DNA of 22,660 bases from a virus. The position numbers were made by a program, and so were the translations under genes. Positions 12,510 to 20,331 of this stretch are shown here, piece after piece; the first letter of the stretch is position 1, and each line of letters begins with the position of its first letter. A model generated the notes under the pieces. It did not search any database, had not been told where the DNA came from, and saw nothing but the letters and a program-made list of their open reading frames with translations. The stretch is taken from positions 1 to 22,660 of the IMG/VR virus record IMGVR_UViG_3300045993_000137. The stretch is one strand, 5' to 3'.

Positions 12510-13352
12510 TTAGTTCTTAGAGCAGATGATCATGTTAATGTAGCGGGGTGTCCAGTTGGTTTGGCTGGAGCCGTTGTCCGATGTCCCCGAGTAGGTATGT
12601 GTATGATTTGCGCTAATCCCACCAGTATTACCCGCTACGTTGTGGTAGTGGTTTGCTGTCTGTGTCCCTAGCGCAGCGTAACCAATACCTGTAGCGACAT
12701 TCAAGTCATTAGGTGAAGTCAAAACAGAAGCCACGTTTGTAGGGCCATCGCCAGCAGTTGAACCTATTTGCGCATGCGTGTGACCAGAATCATTGTGAGT
12801 ATGCGTTGCTGACTCAGTTCCTGAGTTCACATTGAACGAGTGGGTGTGGTCACTACTGACATTACTAGATGTACCTGAGTATCCGTGGCTGTGGGCAGGA
12901 ACTACATTATTGAGGATTGGATCACTTGAACCACCTACCCCACCGCCAGCAACGTTAACAACCCGCAGCATACGATTGTTGGCGTTGTCAGTGAAGTCCT
13001 GCGTCCAACCTGTGGGAGCAGCAGCTTGCGCGAACGGCATACAAGTACCAGCAGGAAGCAAAGCAGCCACTGCAGGGGCGATGGCCGCATTTACAACCGC
13101 TATGGCGACAGTCATTTGAGACAAGTTGACCGCATCAGTTGATGCAACCCCGTTAGCCAACCCAGTGATCTTATTATTGCCCATAGGGATACTAGCTACC
13201 GCACCCAACAACCCATCCCGCGTGATAACGTTGTTCATTTGTACAACTATATCCGCCATCGTAGGATTGGCCCACGCCACATCAATAGTGGTACCAGCTA
13301 CCACTGGATTGCCAGCGGGTAGCGTATAGTTGCCGGATAGATCACGAGGCAT
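12510..13352 (-). CDS. Tail fibre protein B with collar-type domain and HxH metal-binding tip, 280 aa
   Basis: This protein has the same N-terminal anchor (YTLPAGNPVVAGT...VAWANPTM) as the 455-residue fibre. A short helical region (VNLSQMTVAIAVVNAAIAP) follows, then a phage tail-collar segment with LPAGTCMPFAQAAAPTGWTQ. The last ~120 residues contain six His-x-His pairs (HSH, HTH, HTH, HTH, HYH, HTH). Rows of HxH in fibre needles such as T4 gp37 bind iron ions along the trimer axis, so a metal-stabilised needle is likely. It ends in TPRYINMIICSKN, a typical collar-domain ending. GGAG precedes the ATG. Confidence 0.9.
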   Translation of the reverse strand: MPRDLSGNYTLPAGNPVVAGTTIDVAWANPTMADIVVQMNNVITRDGLLGAVASIPMGNNKITGLANGVASTDAVNLSQMTVAIAVVNAAIAPAVAALLPAGTCMPFAQAAAPTGWTQDFTDNANNRMLRVVNVAGGGVGGSSDPILNNVVPAHSHGYSGTSSNVSSDHTHSFNVNSGTESATHTHNDSGHTHAQIGSTAGDGPTNVASVLTSPNDLNVATGIGYAALGTQTANHYHNVAGNTGGISANHTHTYSGTSDNGSSQTNWTPRYINMIICSKN

Positions 13353-13354
13353 GG

Positions 13355-15208
13355 TTATTCTCCAATTTGGGTAGCTAGGGCATTACCTGGGACCATCATA
13401 GAGCTACGCAGCGCCCTGGACAAGTATTCTTGCTGGGTCAACGGAGCCTTGCTAGCCGCATAGTCCGACATCATCTTCTGCCAGACTGCTGGATCCATCA
13501 TTGCCTTGTCAGCTGATTCCGTAGTTGCTTTGCGAGCACCGCTGAACAGCCAGTTAGCTCCACCCTTGACGAGTGGGAAGTAGTTGAACGGATTATCCCG
13601 ACCAGACGATACCACGTTCAATGGGTTAGCAATGTCGAGTTGGGACGTACCAGGAGAATTAGCTGGGGCTGACATCTCATGGCGGGTCAATTCACCTTCA
13701 AGGTTGTTAAGCGCCCCACGTGTAGATGGCTCCAACGTATCCCCAAAGCTGTTGACCCCATTCTTAGACATGGACTTGCGAAGGGCAGCTGCGGTAATAT
13801 TGGGGGTGTCCCCAAACGTCTGCGGGGTCTTGGGTACACCCATTGGATCTACAAACGACTCGCGCAATCCTTTGGACGACTCCGCAGTACCCACGTGGGC
13901 TTGGTCCACTTTGAAGCGTTCCACCATATCGGTAAACTGGTTAGTGCCGCCACTAGCCTCGTCAGCTGCTTCTTGTACTGCCTGACGCATCTTAAGTATG
14001 ACCCCCCGAGCCTCCGCAGACGTATTGGCGTTGTTGGCTATATCGCTCAGACGCCAGTACTGACTGGCGTAGTCACCCGCTGTACGCTCAGGGTGGGCTA
14101 GCATCTGCTCCGTCTGGGACAACAAACTAGTGACCTCAGGATTCTGACGGGACACTGGGGTACGGCGCAGAGCCTCAGCGGTATCCGAGACCAACTGAGA
14201 AGCGCCAGCCAATGCCTTAGGGTCATTAAACTGGTCCAAATGATCTTTCGACATCTGGATAGTGGCTTCGCGGTCAGCCACCCGATTGGTTAGATCGTCT
14301 GCTTGGGTGGTGGCACCCTTGACGGTATCCCAAGCCTTGTTGGCTACAGCCCTACTTTGGTTGTACCCCAAGTCTGCTGTGTTGCGGCCACGAGCACCCC
14401 GCTCCAACGCTGCAAGAGTGGCGTTCTCAGTGGTGCCCGCGGTGGATAGCGGCAACGATGGACGAGGCTGGGTGTCCAGACGAAAACTGATGTCGTGCAT
14501 GTTATTCGGGCCCAATTGGTCCTCAAATATCTTGGCCGCACGATTGGGGGCATTGGACTTATTCAGCGTCTTACGCAGGACGTTTCCAGCCACAAGTGTG
14601 CTGGGTACGAGCGTGCCGCCAACCGTCCCGAGTAACGTATTTAACCCCCGCGATTCATCCTCCGTAACAGGATTTAACGCCCCTATAGCGCCGCCTTCGA
14701 CCGCGCCCCTACCTACCCCCCCGAGGTTAACGATTCGACCGCCTACGCCCCCCGCGTTAGCTATGGCCCCGCCTACCCTAGGCAGCATCGTCAGACCCTT
14801 GGCCACCGCAGAGGATAGTTTGGCAGCTGGTATAGCAGAGGCTGCTAGCTCACCGCCAAACTGGGCTAGACCCCCACCTGTGGTGGAGTCAGCAAGCTGT
14901 TGGTTGATACGCCTGCGCTCTTCAGTGTCTGCGTCCGATTGGCCGTGACCAAATAACTGCTTGACGCCCTGGATGACGTTATCTGCCCCAGCACCTATGT
15001 TAGCCCAAATACCCCCCTCAGGCAGAGACTTCTCATGGGCAGCTTGGGCATCCTTGACCATCTGGAGGTCATTCACCTCAGGCTTGGTGGCACCGCTCAG
15101 TTTAGCTATGTCATACCCGTTGGACTGCAACTTGGCGTATAGCTCAGCCTTAGTCATGCCGTCCGGCACGTTATGTATTACCGTACCATCGGGCAGTTTG
15201 ACGTTCAT
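13355..15208 (-). CDS. Large internal virion / ejection-like protein, 617 aa
   Basis: The gene position (between fibre and other virion genes) and composition suggest a protein carried inside the particle and ejected with DNA. The first ~35 residues (VKLPDGTVIHNVPDGMTKAELYAKL) match a short N-terminal domain common in such phage proteins. A long Gly/Ala-rich, amphipathic stretch (about residues 100-190) with several small-residue repeats could insert into membrane. The rest is helical and charged (SRAVANKAWDTVK, QTEQMLAHPERT). No muralytic or polymerase motif is visible. GGGAG precedes the ATG; the end has 2 bases spacing to the fibre gene. Confidence 0.72.
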   Translation of the reverse strand: MNVKLPDGTVIHNVPDGMTKAELYAKLQSNGYDIAKLSGATKPEVNDLQMVKDAQAAHEKSLPEGGIWANIGAGADNVIQGVKQLFGHGQSDADTEERRRINQQLADSTTGGGLAQFGGELAASAIPAAKLSSAVAKGLTMLPRVGGAIANAGGVGGRIVNLGGVGRGAVEGGAIGALNPVTEDESRGLNTLLGTVGGTLVPSTLVAGNVLRKTLNKSNAPNRAAKIFEDQLGPNNMHDISFRLDTQPRPSLPLSTAGTTENATLAALERGARGRNTADLGYNQSRAVANKAWDTVKGATTQADDLTNRVADREATIQMSKDHLDQFNDPKALAGASQLVSDTAEALRRTPVSRQNPEVTSLLSQTEQMLAHPERTAGDYASQYWRLSDIANNANTSAEARGVILKMRQAVQEAADEASGGTNQFTDMVERFKVDQAHVGTAESSKGLRESFVDPMGVPKTPQTFGDTPNITAAALRKSMSKNGVNSFGDTLEPSTRGALNNLEGELTRHEMSAPANSPGTSQLDIANPLNVVSSGRDNPFNYFPLVKGGANWLFSGARKATTESADKAMMDPAVWQKMMSDYAASKAPLTQQEYLSRALRSSMMVPGNALATQIGE

Positions 15209-16362
15209 TTCAAGCTCCCATAGTCAACAGTGTCCTCACCGCCACGAGGGGACTTGTATCCTTGAGTCTTGGAGAAGTCCTCAATGTCTTGGTTCATCAA
15301 GTTGTATTCACGTTGGAACCCAGCTAGCTTGGTTTTAACAGTCTTGGCGTTGTCCCCAGGGGTGGGGATGAACGGCAGCAACCGTGGGGTTTCCGACGCT
15401 GTAACAGCGGCACCCGAACGGTCATGAATCTTCAGAGAACCCAAGTTGAACACCGCGGCACGTGCCTCAACACCCTTGGGATCCATACGGGTTAGCATGG
15501 CGTTAGGGAGCATGTTAGTCAACCCGAAAGCATTGGGGTTACTCTCAACCTTCTTCAAGGCATCCGTAATACTGCCCAACGCGGTCATATTGCCAACATA
15601 GGAGGTGGCCAGTCCCGAGGGCAACGGCTTCTCAGCGCCAGCACCCTTTTGGTCGGCTAACTGTTGGCGGATACCCAACCCTTGGGCAGTCAATGCTTGT
15701 TGACCATTGGCAATCTCACGGCGTAGGGCAAGAGCCTCAGCCGCAGCTGCTTCCCGCGAAGCCCGATCAAGTGACCGATCTTCAGAGCGTACACGTGCAT
15801 CGTCAGCCCGTTGGGTCAACGTAGCAATTAGGTTGTCCGAACGCTCCTGGGCAGCTTGACGAGCTTGTTGGTCTCTGAACTTCATGTCCTCACCGCGAGT
15901 CAAGTCAGACGTCAGAGATTGGTTGGTAATCGCGGCTTCCTTGGCCGTCAAGGGATTGGTCAACCCTGCTAGGGTATGCTTGAGAATAGCATCCCGAGTT
16001 GGCGGTTGTTCAGGCATAGTTGGGCCCATACCATCACCAGGGACGTTCTCAGGAACAGTCTGGGGCATAGACGCTTGCCATTGCTTCGCCGCAGCCATCT
16101 GAGAGGCCGTGGTAGCCATATCAGCCTTGTCTGCTTGCATACCGGCATACTGAGCCAACGCCTGATTCAAGTCACCCATGATACTGGGGCGAATGTACCG
16201 ACCCCCGACTATTTGGGCCTTCTCAGGAGGATTGCTGATGGCCTGCTGGCGTAGCATTTCAGCCAGCTTACGTTGTTTAGCAGCAGCTAGTGTAGCCCCT
16301 TGGTAGTCCATGGGGTCCAAGGCTGGGTATTGGTTCTGGTTGAATAGGTTTTGGAAGTCCAT
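15205..16362 (-). CDS. Virion/ejection-associated helical protein, 385 aa
   Basis: This is a helical, Gln/Ala-rich protein. The N-terminus has an aromatic/Asn-rich segment (MDFQNLFNQNQYPALDPMDYQ), and a long charged helical middle (QQARQAAQERSDNL, DRSLDRASREAAAAEALALR) looks like coiled coil. The C-terminal part (DALKKVESNPNAFGL... and DRSGAAVTASETPRLLPFIP) resembles a conserved domain of phage internal or tail-tip proteins near ejection genes. It overlaps the 617-residue gene by four bases. Its location in the virion is inferred. Confidence 0.7.
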   Translation of the reverse strand: MDFQNLFNQNQYPALDPMDYQGATLAAAKQRKLAEMLRQQAISNPPEKAQIVGGRYIRPSIMGDLNQALAQYAGMQADKADMATTASQMAAAKQWQASMPQTVPENVPGDGMGPTMPEQPPTRDAILKHTLAGLTNPLTAKEAAITNQSLTSDLTRGEDMKFRDQQARQAAQERSDNLIATLTQRADDARVRSEDRSLDRASREAAAAEALALRREIANGQQALTAQGLGIRQQLADQKGAGAEKPLPSGLATSYVGNMTALGSITDALKKVESNPNAFGLTNMLPNAMLTRMDPKGVEARAAVFNLGSLKIHDRSGAAVTASETPRLLPFIPTPGDNAKTVKTKLAGFQREYNLMNQDIEDFSKTQGYKSPRGGEDTVDYGSLK

Positions 16363-17456
16363 TAGAATAACCCTCCAAGCATACCCCCGAGACTAGACCC
16401 AATACCCATACCTGCAGGGCCACCTAGGAAGAATCCAGCGCCAGCACCTAGCAATCCCCCAGCGCTCTTGTTCGAGTTGGCGTTTTGAGCTTGGTTGGCG
16501 TTGTAAGCGTCCATCTGAGCTTTGTAGGTATTGTTCAACGCAGCCATACCCCCGCTGGCGTCGGCAACACCTTGTTGGGGCGTATTACCATTGCCTATTT
16601 GCGGTAGACCAGTACCACCCCCACCGCCCGTGGTCAACCCCATCAATCCCTTGACTTGATTCAGGTCGTAGTTGTTCAACAAGGATTGCTCGTTGAGCTG
16701 ACTATTCCTCAGAGCGTTGGACTGGTTAACCGTAGCAGCATTCTGGTCGAATTGCTGACCACGCAGCCCCATAGCCAAATTCTGAGCCTGTAGGTTCTGG
16801 TTGTAGTTCTGGTTGTTGGAGGACAACCCACGGTTGAACGAGTTACCATACTCTTGCTGACCGGCCAGTAGAGACTTGAGTTGAGCGTCCGTATCCCCTT
16901 GACCCAACGTAAGCATGGCCCGTTGGAAGGCGGGGGAATCCTCAGTCAAACCTTGATTCTTCAGACGTTGTATCTCACCATCCCGAGCCATTTGCCGTTG
17001 GGGAGATAACAGAGCGTATGTAGCGTCCTGTATGGCCTTAGAGTTACCCGTTGGGTCCATGTTAAACTGACCAGCCTGGCTAGCTAATCCGTTGGCGTCA
17101 ACCTGTTGCGTAGGTGCTCCAATGGTTTGCCAGTCAGGTAGCCCAGAGGTATTCAACCCCCGCAAGGCACTTGAGATAGCTCCAGGTAGCGCTGCGCTAC
17201 CTGCGTTAGTCATACCCAACAGCCCCGCTTGTTGGGCTTGGTAGTTCTTGCCGGCATCGCCAGCGTCTACGGTATTGGTCCAAGCCCCAGTGACGGGGTC
17301 TTTGGACCAAGTATTGGTACCTTGTGGCCCAACAGAGTTTGTACGGTTGGCTACTGTTTGAGCCTCCAGCATCTTCTGCTGGTTACGTAAGTCAAGGTCG
17401 GCTTGCTTCTGATAGTCTGGTGGTGGAGGTGCTGCTGGTTCCGATGACTTACCCAT
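16362..17456 (-). CDS. Gln/Asn-rich internal virion-like protein with C-terminal glycine zipper, 364 aa
   Basis: This protein has a proline-rich beginning (EPAAPPPPDYQKQADL) and a Gln/Asn-rich helical body (SNNQNYNQNLQAQNLAM). The last 25 residues are small and hydrophobic (GAGAGFFLGGPAGMGIGSS), a glycine-zipper-like tail that could enter or assemble in membrane. Phages with short tails use three ejection proteins, and this gene with the next two would make such a set. GGGG precedes the ATG. The TAATG junction shares one base with the next gene. Confidence 0.72.
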   Translation of the reverse strand: MGKSSEPAAPPPPDYQKQADLDLRNQQKMLEAQTVANRTNSVGPQGTNTWSKDPVTGAWTNTVDAGDAGKNYQAQQAGLLGMTNAGSAALPGAISSALRGLNTSGLPDWQTIGAPTQQVDANGLASQAGQFNMDPTGNSKAIQDATYALLSPQRQMARDGEIQRLKNQGLTEDSPAFQRAMLTLGQGDTDAQLKSLLAGQQEYGNSFNRGLSSNNQNYNQNLQAQNLAMGLRGQQFDQNAATVNQSNALRNSQLNEQSLLNNYDLNQVKGLMGLTTGGGGGTGLPQIGNGNTPQQGVADASGGMAALNNTYKAQMDAYNANQAQNANSNKSAGGLLGAGAGFFLGGPAGMGIGSSLGGMLGGLF

Positions 17457-17865
17457 TGGTATTACCCCTCAAATATCTACATTCACTAGGTCTCATAGAC
17501 ATTATGATGGCATCCCCTTCGGCATAGTAGTCCGCAAGGGTATGTTCATACCTAAAACCCACTCTCTCCACCAACCTCAATGATTTGCGGTTGGTACTAC
17601 AAATTATGGCGTAAGCAACTTTCAATTCGCACACTCTAAATGGGTAATCAAACATCGCCCATAAGAATGACCTAGACATCCAGTTACCCTCACCAGCCAC
17701 ATGCATTTGTACGGATGCATTGGTGAAACTATCGTACCCAACGACACCGATTATATCCCCTTTTTCCCCAATTCTACCGATACACCGTAAATTTTTTGTA
17801 GGGGCCAATCCAACTCTATCGCACAACCAACCAACCAATCTTGGCTGATCCTCTGTCTCAATCAA
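17449..17865 (-). CDS. GNAT-type N-acetyltransferase-like protein, TTG start, 138 aa
   Basis: The fold order of GCN5-related acetyltransferases is visible: strands IGVVGYD and SVQMHVAGEGNW, then the pyrophosphate-binding turn region GEGNWMSR (about 58-65). The STNRKSLRLVERVGFRYEH segment (about 90-108) closes the CoA-binding end. The normal Q/RxxGxG/A motif is replaced by HVAGEGN, as in a phage GNAT subgroup. The start is TTG at 17865, overlapping the upstream stop as TTGA, with GGGGTTAC ahead; no other start gives a complete fold. It sits among virion structural genes, so its target may be a structural or host protein. Confidence 0.78.
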   Translation of the reverse strand: MIETEDQPRLVGWLCDRVGLAPTKNLRCIGRIGEKGDIIGVVGYDSFTNASVQMHVAGEGNWMSRSFLWAMFDYPFRVCELKVAYAIICSTNRKSLRLVERVGFRYEHTLADYYAEGDAIIMSMRPSECRYLRGNTNG

Positions 17866-19454
17866 AGTAACCCCACCCCATTGCCCAAGCTGTAATTAGT
17901 ACCCACCCAGAGTACGTCCCCGTCAGACTGGGTTATCATACGCAACGAGGCAGCTATACCCATACCGTTAGCCCCCACCCAATCCTTTTGAACGTTGGAA
18001 GATCCACCCCAAATGGCAGTGTTCCATAACGAACTGTTCCACAAGCTACCGTCTGGCGTAGAATAAACCGCCGTTGGGCTAGCCAAGTTTTTGTCCGCAA
18101 AGTCGTATTCAATTGTAGTGGATATAGCAACGTCACTGGTGGCTACCAACACAGGTTGGTACATACCCACTTGCTTCTGGGTGGACGTATGGCCAAAGTA
18201 GGTATACGCCTGTTGAACCTCAGCTATTATGGTGGTACCGCCAGTGTTGTCGAGCAGTATACCATCCTTATTGCCTGTCCAAGCAGCCATGACTCTACCG
18301 TCATACGTACCAAAGTAGGGGTCAAGATTGTATAGACCCCAACAAGAGGCGTCCATTCCAGAGAATAGGGTCCACGCATTGGTGATCTGGTTAGCAGCGA
18401 ATTGTGTGGTACCCCCGCTCACCACGGACGGTACATTAATCAAAAGCATGTTAGCCTTGGCCAAGTACTTCATGTCCCAACCTGCGTAGGTTGAGTAGGA
18501 GGCGATGGCGGTAGAGACCAAGAACTGTATCTTGTAGGACGTCAAGGGGTTCAACGCATCCTTGACCTTGGTAGATACCAACTGCTGAGACATCGATACG
18601 ATGCCCTGCTGCGTGAGAGCGAGTAGATCGCCGCCAGCCTTGCAGAACCCAACCCTACCGCTGACGGGGGCGCCAATGTAGTACACCCCGACTAAACCCC
18701 ACTTGGTGGAGTCTGTTGGGTCAGTACCCGCATACACCACAGCTTCACCGTTGGAACTGAGGGCAACCAAATGGTCCTCAGCCCCATTACCGTCGTCAAT
18801 TGTCCAAGTGGCTAGAAAGCTGAGATAACCACCCTTGTTGAACAATGGGCCAAAGTCGTATTTGAGGAACGTACCTTGTAAGGCATCAGGGGGCAAGAAC
18901 CAACCATACGAGGTGTTCTTTTGAACAGCCCATAGACGGTGTTGATGTACGATCACTTGGCTAGCATTAATTGGGTCTAGCCCAGCCCAAGTATTGGCCA
19001 CGATACCGTCCCCAACGGTGAGACGGAACATACCTGTAGGCTTGTAGATAACCCCGTTGTCCACCCCGTTAACCGCAATCAGGTTGTTACCTGACGAGTT
19101 TGTAAGCTGAGTAGTTGCCCAGTTGGTTCCAGTCAAACCTGTAATTAGTGGCGCCCCGACAGCCCCTGCGGATGTGACATCGAACACCTTAGACCCAGCC
19201 CAAGCGAATAGCTTGCGGGTGCCGTTTACAGACGACCACTCTGCGAGTAGGTTGACCGTAGAACCCAAGCCTGTAGACCACTCATGGAACCCCTTGCGTA
19301 TGGAGCAACCGTAGGACTGAGGCCACCAGTTGCGTAGCGTGATAGCGTCTGTCTGGTCCATCGCAATGATGGAGTCCTTGGAGTTTAACCCACCGATGGG
19401 GGACGGTATGGTTACAGGGGTGTTATACGAAGCCGCAGCGCCTTGGAAAAACAT
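17862..19454 (-). CDS. Tail nozzle / packaged-DNA stabilisation-like protein, 530 aa
   Basis: This 530-residue, beta-rich protein has repeated Trp/Gly-containing blades (LLAEWSSVNGTRKLFAWAG, NNLIAVNGVDNGVIYKP, HQHRLWAVQKNT) that suggest a beta-propeller. Similar proteins close the tail in short-tailed phages (the P22 gp10 or T7 gp12 role). They follow the tail tubular gene, exactly as here. The opening SYNTPVTIPSPIGGLNSKDSI and LRNWWPQSYG is typical of the family. The ATG shares one base with the tail tubular stop. Confidence 0.75.
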   Translation of the reverse strand: MFFQGAAASYNTPVTIPSPIGGLNSKDSIIAMDQTDAITLRNWWPQSYGCSIRKGFHEWSTGLGSTVNLLAEWSSVNGTRKLFAWAGSKVFDVTSAGAVGAPLITGLTGTNWATTQLTNSSGNNLIAVNGVDNGVIYKPTGMFRLTVGDGIVANTWAGLDPINASQVIVHQHRLWAVQKNTSYGWFLPPDALQGTFLKYDFGPLFNKGGYLSFLATWTIDDGNGAEDHLVALSSNGEAVVYAGTDPTDSTKWGLVGVYYIGAPVSGRVGFCKAGGDLLALTQQGIVSMSQQLVSTKVKDALNPLTSYKIQFLVSTAIASYSTYAGWDMKYLAKANMLLINVPSVVSGGTTQFAANQITNAWTLFSGMDASCWGLYNLDPYFGTYDGRVMAAWTGNKDGILLDNTGGTTIIAEVQQAYTYFGHTSTQKQVGMYQPVLVATSDVAISTTIEYDFADKNLASPTAVYSTPDGSLWNSSLWNTAIWGGSSNVQKDWVGANGMGIAASLRMITQSDGDVLWVGTNYSLGNGVGLL

Positions 19455-20176
19455 TATACACCCCAGTTGCCGTCAGGCACGGAATTCATGGTGAGGTAGG
19501 CCGTGGTGGGATTAGACGACAACGATAGCTTGTCTGCCCCCGTATCCTTGCCGGTCAACGAGTTGAAGATACGCATGAAGTCGGCTTGTACCCCCAACGT
19601 TGGGAATCCCTTCAACTCATAGAACTTGAACTTAACAAACTTGACCAGCAACCAAGGGTTGTACTGCAATACATCGGTGTCCAAAGTGATTAAATCGGAC
19701 TCAACTAACGTCAAAGGTTGTACCCAATTCTTTGAGATGTATTCCATGCTCAGGGATAGAGAGCTGGCGCCTATGGCGGGTACAGGGTACAACTTCAGTA
19801 CGTCCCCTGCGATGCGGTAACGAATACGAGGCAACGGAGCTACCAATGAACCCTTGAGAAATGCCCACTCTTGTGCCGATTTGGGTCCAGACAAGGGCCA
19901 GTGGTTCGTGTTGTCCCACTGAGTTTGGTCGGTGAAGTAGGCCAAGTCTTCAGGCAACGTGTAGTCTCCCTGACCGCCTACGGTGGCAACGTTGAACGTG
20001 CTGGAGAACTGCTCCCATGGGTAGTACAACAACAACTCATTACCCGCACTGTTAAGCAACGCGAGCAATTGAGACGAAATAAGGTCGTTCACCCCAACGA
20101 CAGTAGCAGGTCTAGGTAAACCAAGCTCTCCTGCTACCTGTTGTAGCACGGATATTGCCGACCAATATTGGGCCAT
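19454..20176 (-). CDS. Tail tubular protein A-like (T7 gp11-type) adaptor
   Basis: This 240-residue protein is similar in layout to the gp11-like head-to-tail adaptor. A helical N-terminal part (AISVLQQVAGELGLPRP, ISSQLLALLNSAGNELLLYYPWEQ) is followed by a beta-strand region (GDYTLPEDLAYFTDQTQWDNT, PRIRYRIAGDVLKLYPVP). A late SMEYISKNWV segment then leads to a helix with WLLVKFVKFKFYELKG. It would form the ring below the portal that carries the nozzle protein encoded next. GAGAG precedes the ATG, and the 50-residue membrane gene ends three bases upstream of it. Confidence 0.86.
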   Translation of the reverse strand: MAQYWSAISVLQQVAGELGLPRPATVVGVNDLISSQLLALLNSAGNELLLYYPWEQFSSTFNVATVGGQGDYTLPEDLAYFTDQTQWDNTNHWPLSGPKSAQEWAFLKGSLVAPLPRIRYRIAGDVLKLYPVPAIGASSLSLSMEYISKNWVQPLTLVESDLITLDTDVLQYNPWLLVKFVKFKFYELKGFPTLGVQADFMRIFNSLTGKDTGADKLSLSSNPTTAYLTMNSVPDGNWGV

Positions 20177-20178
20177 GA

Positions 20179-20331
20179 TTATTCTCTCAATTCAAATCTG
20201 TTAATACGAACAAGCGCCCAACTCACCGCCAAGCCACCAAGCCACAAAAGCACCCAGCTTGTGAGAAAGCAAGCAGCCCACCAGACTACAGTAAAGCCTA
20301 GGAAGAACAGGATGCGGTCTAGGGTGGTCAT
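20179..20331 (-). CDS. 50-aa tryptophan-rich membrane protein (small gene)
   Basis: A complete ATG-to-TAA frame of 50 codons fills the gap between the fibre and the tail adaptor. It starts MTTLDRILFFLGFTVVWW and ends ALVRINRFELRE. It would have two short hydrophobic segments (ILFFLGFTVVWWAACFL and WVLLWLGGLAVSWALV) with five Trp residues, followed by a basic tail. Its ATG overlaps the fibre stop (ATGA), and its stop lies two bases from the tail adaptor ATG, which supports a real, translationally coupled gene. The upstream Shine-Dalgarno is weak. A membrane role during infection or lysis is possible, but no family is recognised. Confidence 0.65.
   Translation of the reverse strand: MTTLDRILFFLGFTVVWWAACFLTSWVLLWLGGLAVSWALVRINRFELRE

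Noticed and set aside
10850-13352. Diversity-generating retroelement target in the fibre genes
   Set aside because: No reverse transcriptase, template repeat or C-type lectin variable region was seen in the window.
14262-14948. 228-codon plus-strand frame within the 617-residue virion gene
   Set aside because: It is Ser/Pro/Ala-rich low-complexity sequence without domains, antisense to a well-supported gene with good ribosome-binding site and coupled neighbours.
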